A stretch of 5,403 nt of DNA from Terriglobia bacterium (GTDB lineage Bacteria; Acidobacteriota; Terriglobia; UBA7540): positions 1-5,403 of the forward strand of contig JASIKV010000405.1 of assembly GCA_030049455.1 (NCBI GenBank). The letters run 5' to 3'. This document shows, piece after piece, positions 1 to 5,403 of this stretch. Every line of letters begins with the position of its first letter. Position 1 is the first letter of the stretch. Both the position numbers and the translations under genes were made by a program. The notes beneath the pieces were generated by a model. That model did not search any database, was not told where the DNA came from, and saw only the letters and a program-made list of their open reading frames with translations.

Positions 1-285
1 GCCTGAAGATTCACGAAAGCCGGAAGGGAGAAGACCAGGATGTGAGCGAGATTCAAAGGAGGGCTAGTAGTGGGCCAGTTTGAATTTTGTACCGCGTCCC
101 GCCTCGGCGGGACCACGCGCGACGGTTTCGCGGCTGAGGACAGCCGCGCTACAAATCCGGAAACGTGAAACCCCAAATTCGGACCAATTGTCCGTCATTC
201 GCGTCATCAGGGGCTGGGAGAAGAAGCGCGGCGCTTCCTCCTGTTGAAGGGCCGATTGCGCATTAAGGCGCAGGTGGATACCCAA
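1..285. other. Non-coding region downstream of the efflux operon
   Basis: I see no convincing gene here. Besides the palindromic element at 86-155 it has three small inverted repeats: TGCGC/GCGCA (257-272), GAAGCG/CGCTTC (223-237, extendable to 219-241 with G-U pairs in a minus-strand transcript), and CGGAC/GTCCG (180-194). None is followed by a T-run in the direction of the operon, so no classical intrinsic terminator is evident and termination may be Rho-dependent or at the composite palindrome. Short open frames run through the palindromes and look spurious. Bases 1-83 could hold the tail of a plus-strand gene entering from the left, but nothing identifies it. Confidence 0.5.
86..155. repeat. 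Composite palindromic intergenic element (REP/BIME-like candidate)
   Basis: Seventy bases carry three nested inverted repeats. The outer arms TTTGTA (86-91) and TACAAA (150-155) are perfect, and extend to 11 bases with one mismatch (86-96 against 145-155). Inside are two hairpins: GTCCCGCC/GGCGGGAC (96-103 and 106-113, a perfect 8-base repeat with a two-base centre, so about 7 bp in practice) and CGCGGCT/AGCCGCG (129-135 and 142-148, loop GAGGAC). Together they can fold as a three-way junction on either strand. It lies about 130 bases past the operon's last stop codon, where dispersed palindromic elements are often found. Only one copy is in the window, so its repeat nature is inferred. It could act as a transcript 3' end or simply be a mobile-derived intergenic repeat. 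Confidence 0.5.
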
Positions 286-1608
286 TCAATGCATTTGCCC
301 TGTTTGGTACGTCACGATCGCCTGCTGGATCTGGAAATCATACTTGGCGTTGGTGTTGTCAATCTGCGCCTGGGTCAGATTCAACTGCGCCTCAGACAAT
401 TCCACAATTGAAGCGAGGCTGAGTTTGTAGCGGCCCTGTGAGAGGTCAAGCGCCAGCGTAGCCTGCTTGAGCAATTGAGCAGTCACGTCAAGATTCTGGT
501 AGGCCGTCACGGAATCGGCCCAGGAGACGCGCACATCGCGTGCGATTCGATCGGCAAGGTCGCGCCTTTCCTGGTCAGCGGCCTTGGCCCGCAGGGTGGC
601 TTCCTGGTGGCGGGCGGAAAAAAGGAAGCCGTTGAAGATCGGAATATTCACGTTGATGCCCCCCGCCTCGTAGTGTTCCGTCAGCGGAATCTGGTAGGCG
701 GGCGACAAGCCGGCGACGCCGACTGCGTTAATCGTGGGCATCCACAAATCGCGTTCAGCTCGCGCGAATTTTTGGGCAGAGTCGTAGGTGAATCGCGCGC
801 TGGCGAGATCCGGCCGGTTCACCAGAGCCTGTGCCACCAGGTCCGTCGGGTCTGCCGGAGGCGCCGGGGGCAGTGGTTCATCCACCAACTCGAAGGGCTG
901 CGGGCTGGCGAGCCCCAGGGCATCCGCAAGTTGTGCGTAGGCGGCTTTCTCACCATTTTGCGCTTGCACCAATTGCAGCCTTGCCTTGGCCAGGTCCACT
1001 TGCGCAAAGGCCACGTCGACGAGGGATTTCAATTGGTTTTTTTCGAGCGCCGTAATTTGATCCGCCAGCACCTGCCGGGCTTTGACCGTCTCTTCGGCAA
1101 CCTGCAGCAGCGCCTGGGCGCGCAGGACCCCGTAATAGGCGCGATTGACGGCAAGCAGCACGTCCTGCTCCGTTTGCTGAGCGCTCTGGGTGGCGGCCTG
1201 GGCGCTGAGTCTGGAAGACGCAATGAGATTGGAAGTCCGCCCGAAGTCGGTAATAAGTTGGTCGACTTCCAAACCGTTGGCATAACGATTCAAGGCGCGG
1301 CCGGCCGAAACGCTTCCGGCCTCAATCCGGCTGTTGTCGGAGGGCAACCCGCCCGCCGCAGTCAGGTTGGCGCTGGCGGTGGGGTAGTAGGCCGATTTTG
1401 CCTCGCGGCTCACTTGCTCTTCGGCTTGAGCGTTTAATGCGGCCGCCTGAATCAACGGGTGGTTCCGCAAGGCGAGCGCCTCCGCATCCTTAAGCGTGAG
1501 CTTCGCCGGCGGCGCCGTTTGGCCCAGGCAAGGGATGACGGCAGCGATGGTCAACGTGGCGCAACAGACCAGGAACAGACTGTTGCGTTGAAGTGGAATT
1601 CGTTTCAT
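286..1608 (-). CDS. TolC-family outer-membrane efflux channel protein
   Basis: A complete 440-residue outer-membrane channel subunit, within the usual 420-480 range. It would form the trimeric exit duct for the pump encoded just upstream. A signal peptide is clear: basic MKRIPLQR, a hydrophobic core at about 11-25, and likely cleavage near residues 29-32. The three cysteines there do not make a proper lipobox (Pro precedes C27), so an OprM-like lipoprotein is unlikely. Two outer-membrane efflux repeats follow, about 38-230 and 252-437. The first opens with LTLKDAEALALRNHPLI (37-53) and has YYP (74-76) and DFGR (121-124). The second has NRPDLASA (264-271), IPIFNGF (322-328) and the typical SIVELSEAQLNLTQAQ helix (400-415). 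Long Ala/Gln-rich segments match the helical tunnel. The start overlaps the permease stop by 4 bases and has a good Shine-Dalgarno sequence. It is the last gene of the operon. Which TolC subgroup it belongs to cannot be told. Confidence 0.95.
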   Translation of the reverse strand: MKRIPLQRNSLFLVCCATLTIAAVIPCLGQTAPPAKLTLKDAEALALRNHPLIQAAALNAQAEEQVSREAKSAYYPTASANLTAAGGLPSDNSRIEAGSVSAGRALNRYANGLEVDQLITDFGRTSNLIASSRLSAQAATQSAQQTEQDVLLAVNRAYYGVLRAQALLQVAEETVKARQVLADQITALEKNQLKSLVDVAFAQVDLAKARLQLVQAQNGEKAAYAQLADALGLASPQPFELVDEPLPPAPPADPTDLVAQALVNRPDLASARFTYDSAQKFARAERDLWMPTINAVGVAGLSPAYQIPLTEHYEAGGINVNIPIFNGFLFSARHQEATLRAKAADQERRDLADRIARDVRVSWADSVTAYQNLDVTAQLLKQATLALDLSQGRYKLSLASIVELSEAQLNLTQAQIDNTNAKYDFQIQQAIVTYQTGQMH

Positions 1609-4600
1609 TCCCCAACCTCCTTGGGTCCCTCCGGCGGACTCAACTGCTTTTTGCCATACGCCAGTACATAAACGGCAGGAACAATAAAGATGGTCAGGAT
1701 GACGGAGGACGTCAGGCCTCCAATGATCGCGCGGGCCATCGGCGTATATTGTTCTGCGCCTGTTCCCAGTTTCAGGGCCATGGGCAGCATTCCGATGATC
1801 GTGGCGAGAGAAGTCATCAGGATGGGCCGCAAGCGGACCCGGCAGGCAGTGATAACTGCATCCATCGGCGAAAGGCCCTGGCTCTCCAGGTTATGGGCGA
1901 AATCCACGATCAGGATGCTGTTGGAGTCCGCGATGCCGATCAGCATCAGCACGCCCATCAGCGACATGACGTTCAAAGTGGTGTGCGTGAGCGGGAGGGT
2001 GAGCAGAACTCCTACAAAGCCCATCGGAATGGCCAACATGATCAGGAAGGGGTCGCGGAATGACCGGAACTGGGCAGTGAGAATCAGGTAAAGGAGGATG
2101 AACGACATGATGAAGCCCAATCCGAAGCTCTTGAACGACTCGAACATGCCGGTCACCATGCCATGCAGACTAATGCGCATCTGTTCGGGATAGTGTGCCT
2201 GATCGAGGATGTGGTTGATTTCGCGGGTCACACGTCCCAAATCCTCGCCGGCGGGAGTCACGTAGACGTCGATGACTTTCTGCACCTGGTAGTGGTCAAC
2301 CTCAGTGGGAGTTTGATCGAAGTGCAGCTTTACGACGTTGTCGAGCACGGTGACGGGCCGCCGGGGATGTGCGAGCGGCGTCGGGCCCGGTTTGGGGAGG
2401 CCGGCGCCGTAGGTCATCGTGCCTCCGCCTTCCGGGTCGGCGCGCAGGGGGATCAGCCCCAAATCCGTGAGGGAGTGGATGGCCGGATGGCCGTTCTCAT
2501 AATACTGGACGGTAAGGTAGTAGTCGTTTCCGCTCTTGCGGTCAACCCAGTAGTTAGGCGCGATCATGTAGTTTGAATTGAGGGCAGTGATGACGTTGTC
2601 CACCACGTCCTTTTGCGTCAGCCCCAGCTCCCCGGCGTGGACGCGGTCCACATCGACTCGCAGCGCGGGGTAATCCATATCCTGGGGGATGTAGACTTCA
2701 CCCACACCGGGCAACTCGCGGATGCGGCTGGCAAGGTCCTGGGCGATGGCGTAGTCCTGGGCAAGATTTGAGCTGCTTACCTGAATATCGATGGGGGCGG
2801 GCATTCCCATGTTGAGGATGGCATCCACCATCGAGCCGCTTTGGATGAAAGTGCGGATGTTGGGCAGCTCGCGGGCCATGCGGTCGCGCACCCTATCCAT
2901 GTATTCGAACGAGCTGGCCTTGTGGTCGTCAGTCAATTGCACCTGCACCGTAGCGGTGTACTCGCCGGCGTTGGTCGTGTAGAGCGAGGAGAAGTCGTCA
3001 ACCACGCCGATGTTGGACACGATCATGCGCATGTCTTTCGCATCGACCACATTGCGAATCAAGCCCTCGACCTTGGCCGTATATTTGTCAGTGTCCTCAA
3101 TGCGCGTTCCGGTGGGCGCTTTGATATTCAACGTGAACTGGCCGGCATCGGTGCGGGGAAAGAATGCAATTCCCAGCCACGGCGTGACGGCAAAACTGGC
3201 GAAAAAGATCCCGGCAATGACGGCAATGGTCCGGCCGGGATGGACCAGAGCGCGGCGGACCCAGTACTCATAAAAATCCAGCAGCTTGCCGAATTGCCGG
3301 TTAAATCCCGCGTTGAACCTTTGCCACAGAGACTTCCTGACCGCAGGAAAAGCATCAACTATTTCCCCGCTTTTCTCTCCATGACCTTCCCCGTGCGGCA
3401 CCGCCTTCAGAAACCGCGAGCAAAACAGGGGTATAACCGTCATTGCCACGACGTAGGACGCCAGCAAAGACAACGAAAATGCTAAAGCGAGGGCGGTGAA
3501 AAGGAATTTGCTGACGCCGTACAGGAAGGTTACGGGGAAGAAATCCACTACATCCACAAGGGTGGCAGCCAGAATCGCAAGATTGACTTCTGATCCGCCG
3601 TCGCCCGCGGCCAGCAGGGCTGAGGCGCCCTTTTCAAGGTGGCGATAGATATTTTCGAGCGAGATTACCGAGTTGTCGATGACGCGAGAGAAGGCCAGAG
3701 CCATTCCGGCCAGAATCATGGTGTTATTCGTGCTCCCCATCAGGTAGAGGACCACAAAAGCTGTCATGGCAGAGAGGGGAATCGAGAGCAGTACGGCGGA
3801 AGTCGCACGGAAGCTCCCGAGAAAGAGCAGAATCATGATGCTGGTCAGGATCAGTCCCATCAGGCCTTCATGCAGGACGGTGTGAATGGCTTCCTTGACG
3901 AACACCGACTGGTCAAATACCACGCTGGCCGTCATCTGCTTGGGAATGTCGAACAGATGCTGAGTCAATTCCTTGACCTTGTTGACCACCTCAATGGTAT
4001 TGGTGTCCCCCCCTTGCTTCATGATGGGGATGTAGGAGGACTTTTGGCCGTCCACGCGCACTTCGTTGTATTGGATTTGATTGGCGTCCTTTGCTTCACC
4101 TACGTCCCCCACAGTCACCCACGATGTGCCGACCGTCTTGATGGGTACCGAATTCAGGTCTTTGGGCTCATTGACCAGACTATTGGAGTAGACGTAGTAG
4201 TCATAGGGACCAATTTTGACGTCGCCGGCGGGGAGAATCAGGTTCGAGTTGTTGACGGAATGGACCACGTCCATGACGCTCATCTGCCGCGAGAGAAGCT
4301 TGTAGGGATCGACGTAGACCATCACCTGCCGGTATTTGCCTCCGAAGGGCGGCGGAATTTCCGCGCCTTTGATGACGGCAATCTGGTCACGAATTTCAAA
4401 CTGAGCGATATCGTGAAGTTGCGTTTCATTCAATCCCGGTCCCTTGACCGTCACCAGGCAAACTGGAAGGCTGGAAGCGTCAAATTTCAGGACAACAGGG
4501 GGCAGCGTGCCGGGCGGCAAGCGCTTCAAGTCGGCCAGGGCAAGATTCGAGAGTTGCGTCACGTCCGCGTCCGCATTTGTGCCCGGCTGGAAGTAAACCT

Positions 4601-4868
4601 TGATCATGCTCACGCCCAGCAGCGATCGCGATTCGCTGTGGTCAACCCCGCTGGCGAGCGTGAAGAATCGCTCCAGGGGGTCAGTGATGTCGGTTTCAAT
4701 ATCTTCAGGCGGCATCCCGGTGTAAAAAGTGGCGACCACCACTTCCGGAATATTGATCGCCGGGAAGAGGTCAATCGGCATGCGCAGCAGGCTGTTGACC
4801 CCGATGACGACCACCACCAGGCAAAGCACGATGATGAAATAAGGGTTGCGAATGGAAAAACGCGGCAT
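1605..4868 (-). CDS. RND efflux transporter permease subunit (AcrB-like, hydrophobe/amphiphile type)
   Basis: A complete 1087-residue inner-membrane pump subunit, slightly longer than AcrB (about 1050). The duplicated RND plan is visible: TM1 at about 9-29, a periplasmic half at 30-333, TM2-TM6 at about 334-482, a cytoplasmic linker, TM7 at about 545-563, a second periplasmic half at 564-912, and TM8-TM12 at about 913-1070. Family motifs include MPIDLFPAINIPEV (30-43), PFGGKYRQV (174-182), SLENI in TM4 (403-407) and RLRPILMTSLATIIGMLP (1012-1029). The site corresponding to the AcrB proton relay is unusual: Asp407 is kept (D398), but Asp408 is N399 and Lys940 is S982 with D981 beside it, while R1012 and T1019 match Arg971 and Thr978. 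A Gly/Pro-rich stretch at about 809-838 looks inserted. It is not of the CzcA/CusA metal type. The stop codon overlaps the start of the TolC-like gene (ATGA), so the two are probably translationally coupled. Substrate unknown. Confidence 0.96.
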   Translation of the reverse strand: MPRFSIRNPYFIIVLCLVVVVIGVNSLLRMPIDLFPAINIPEVVVATFYTGMPPEDIETDITDPLERFFTLASGVDHSESRSLLGVSMIKVYFQPGTNADADVTQLSNLALADLKRLPPGTLPPVVLKFDASSLPVCLVTVKGPGLNETQLHDIAQFEIRDQIAVIKGAEIPPPFGGKYRQVMVYVDPYKLLSRQMSVMDVVHSVNNSNLILPAGDVKIGPYDYYVYSNSLVNEPKDLNSVPIKTVGTSWVTVGDVGEAKDANQIQYNEVRVDGQKSSYIPIMKQGGDTNTIEVVNKVKELTQHLFDIPKQMTASVVFDQSVFVKEAIHTVLHEGLMGLILTSIMILLFLGSFRATSAVLLSIPLSAMTAFVVLYLMGSTNNTMILAGMALAFSRVIDNSVISLENIYRHLEKGASALLAAGDGGSEVNLAILAATLVDVVDFFPVTFLYGVSKFLFTALALAFSLSLLASYVVAMTVIPLFCSRFLKAVPHGEGHGEKSGEIVDAFPAVRKSLWQRFNAGFNRQFGKLLDFYEYWVRRALVHPGRTIAVIAGIFFASFAVTPWLGIAFFPRTDAGQFTLNIKAPTGTRIEDTDKYTAKVEGLIRNVVDAKDMRMIVSNIGVVDDFSSLYTTNAGEYTATVQVQLTDDHKASSFEYMDRVRDRMARELPNIRTFIQSGSMVDAILNMGMPAPIDIQVSSSNLAQDYAIAQDLASRIRELPGVGEVYIPQDMDYPALRVDVDRVHAGELGLTQKDVVDNVITALNSNYMIAPNYWVDRKSGNDYYLTVQYYENGHPAIHSLTDLGLIPLRADPEGGGTMTYGAGLPKPGPTPLAHPRRPVTVLDNVVKLHFDQTPTEVDHYQVQKVIDVYVTPAGEDLGRVTREINHILDQAHYPEQMRISLHGMVTGMFESFKSFGLGFIMSFILLYLILTAQFRSFRDPFLIMLAIPMGFVGVLLTLPLTHTTLNVMSLMGVLMLIGIADSNSILIVDFAHNLESQGLSPMDAVITACRVRLRPILMTSLATIIGMLPMALKLGTGAEQYTPMARAIIGGLTSSVILTIFIVPAVYVLAYGKKQLSPPEGPKEVGE
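1616..1620 (-). promoter_or_regulatory. Ribosome binding site of the TolC-like gene, inside the permease gene
   Basis: On the minus strand GGAGG (read 1620 to 1616) lies 7 bases before the ATG at 1608-1606. It sits within the last codons of the permease gene, whose TGA overlaps this ATG. The strong Shine-Dalgarno sequence fixes the start and suggests reinitiation or coupled translation. Confidence 0.8.
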
Positions 4869-4873
4869 GGCTT

Positions 4874-4880
4874 CTTCTCC
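4874..4880 (-). promoter_or_regulatory. Ribosome binding site of the RND permease gene
   Basis: On the minus strand GGAGAAG (read 4880 to 4874) precedes the ATG at 4868-4866, with 8 bases between GGAG and the ATG. This supports the chosen start. The product then begins MPRFSIRNPY, the short cytoplasmic N-terminus normal for RND permeases before TM1. Confidence 0.7.
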
Positions 4881-4911
4881 AAAGGGCAGTGGCCAGTGGT
4901 TGACTGCGGTC

Positions 4912-4936
4912 GCAAGAGAACCGTTCTGACCCTTGC
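4912..4936 (-). other. Intercistronic hairpin between adaptor and permease genes
   Basis: The 94-base gap between the adaptor stop and the permease start contains nested inverted repeats. GCAAG (4912-4916) pairs with CTTGC (4932-4936), and AGAAC (4917-4921) pairs with GTTCT (4923-4927), separated on one side by a four-base bulge. The innermost pairs must open to give a feasible loop. There is no T-run after it on the minus strand, so it does not look like an intrinsic terminator. It could be a processing or stability element, or chance. Confidence 0.3.
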
Positions 4937-4962
4937 CGGCTAACCGCCAGATGTTGTCCCGC

Positions 4963-5403
4963 TTAGTTCTGCCCCTGAAACTCTACTTCCTGGACCATCT
5001 TCGTCCGCACCTTCTGACCTGCTTTCAGCGTGCTGCGGTCGCTTACCACCACTTCCTCGCCTTCCTGCAGCCCTGAGGTAATTTCGATTTCATTGGGGGT
5101 TCGCAGGCCAAGCGTTACTTGCTTTGGCTCTATTTCGCCCTCTTGGGTAACGACATCAACCGAGATCATTGTCCCGGCAATGCTCACTGCATCGAGCGGC
5201 AGCGCCAGAACGTTTACTTCCTTCTCCAGTGACAGCGTTGCTTCGGCATAAAGTCCGGGAAGCAGCTCGCGGCCAGGGTTGGGAACATCGACTTCAGTGT
5301 GCATGGTGCGCGTGTCCTCGCGGACATCGACGGAGAATCTCGCCACTTTACCCGGAAACGTTTTGTTCAACGATGGCACACGAACGTCCACCGGATCACC
5401 CAC
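4963..5403 (-). CDS. RND efflux periplasmic adaptor subunit (HlyD/MFP family), C-terminal 146 residues, partial
   Basis: This is the C-terminal part of a membrane fusion protein that links an RND permease to an outer-membrane channel across the periplasm. The frame is open to the right edge, so the start, signal sequence, lipoyl and hairpin domains lie outside the window; the GTG at the edge is an internal Val codon, not a supported start. What remains fits the family's end. Residues about 1-60 look like the beta-barrel domain, with GDPVDVRVPS, the RTMHTEVDV strand and the typical LLPGLYAEATLSL motif (residues 47-59). Residues about 62-135 look like the membrane-proximal domain, opening with VLALPLDAV (65-73) and including GLQEGEEVVVSD (111-122). 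The gene ends in TAA, 94 bases before the permease start on the same strand. This is the usual adaptor-permease-channel order. Family assignment is firm; substrate and symbol are not recognisable. Confidence 0.93.
   Translation of the reverse strand: MGDPVDVRVPSLNKTFPGKVARFSVDVREDTRTMHTEVDVPNPGRELLPGLYAEATLSLEKEVNVLALPLDAVSIAGTMISVDVVTQEGEIEPKQVTLGLRTPNEIEITSGLQEGEEVVVSDRSTLKAGQKVRTKMVQEVEFQGQN

Noticed and set aside
3..83. Open plus-strand frame entering from the left edge and ending at TGA 81-83, which could be the C-terminus of a convergent gene
   Set aside because: About 26 residues with a protein-like, charged composition (it contains GEDQDVSEIQRRA), but too short to identify and another frame is also open to base 67. 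Sequence left of the window would decide.
70..168. A 32-codon plus-strand frame with GTG start preceded by AAAGGAGGG (55-63)
   Set aside because: The Shine-Dalgarno-like sequence and spacing are good, but the whole frame is a read-through of the palindromic element, so it is probably fortuitous.
219..241. Hairpin downstream of the operon considered as an intrinsic terminator
   Set aside because: The stem is reasonable (six perfect pairs plus weaker extension, three-base loop), but on the minus strand it is followed by TCCCAGCCCC rather than a T-run.
64..285. A 73-codon minus-strand open frame directly after the TolC-like stop, starting at TTG
   Set aside because: It has no Shine-Dalgarno sequence, a rare start codon, and its second half is a translation of the palindromic element at 86-155.
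475..1437. A 320-codon open frame on the plus strand opposite the TolC-like gene
   Set aside because: The same in-register antisense effect as opposite the permease. It has no recognisable domain and lies wholly within a well-supported gene.
1923..3677. Assignment of the permease to the heavy-metal (CzcA/CusA) branch
   Set aside because: TM4 lacks the DFG...DGAVVMVEN type signature of that branch, and the general motifs match AcrB-type drug or amphiphile pumps better. The unusual relay residues do not match either branch exactly.
3639..4943. A 434-codon open frame on the plus strand opposite the permease gene
   Set aside because: Its codons lie exactly in register opposite the permease codons, so it stays open simply because that gene avoids TTA, CTA and TCA codons over this stretch. 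The permease has full family motifs; the antisense product has none and is His/Asp/Arg-rich like a shadow translation.

Overview
The window holds most of one tripartite RND efflux operon, transcribed right to left on the minus strand. In order of transcription it contains the 3' part of a periplasmic adaptor gene (HlyD/MFP family, running off the right edge), a complete inner-membrane RND permease gene, and a complete TolC-type outer-membrane channel gene. A non-coding tail of about 285 bases follows. The three products would form one envelope-spanning pump: the permease captures substrate in the inner membrane or periplasm and is driven by an ion gradient, the adaptor bridges the periplasm, and the TolC-like protein provides the exit duct. 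The substrate cannot be read from the sequence. The permease lacks the acidic TM4 signature of the heavy-metal (CzcA/CusA) branch and looks like the hydrophobe/amphiphile (AcrB-like) branch.

Layout: bases 1-285 are intergenic and contain a compact palindromic repeat-like element (86-155). The TolC-like gene is at 286-1608, the permease at 1605-4868 (the two share 4 bases, ATGA), a 94-base gap with a hairpin is at 4869-4962, and the adaptor fragment is at 4963-5403. No regulator, promoter, RNA gene, transposase or CRISPR array is visible. The operon promoter presumably lies beyond the right edge.

Organism: a didermic (Gram-negative) bacterium of moderately high GC. The style of the permease and the palindromic intergenic element with arms like GCGGCT/AGCCGC remind me of Acidobacteriota. 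That is an impression from memory, not something the sequence proves.

The gene content is ordinary. The points most worth a second look are the permease proton-relay site, which differs from AcrB (Asp-Asn in TM4 and Asp-Ser in TM10 in place of Asp-Asp and Ala-Lys), a Gly/Pro-rich insertion in its second periplasmic half, and the palindromic element behind the operon. I found no convincing new biological system.
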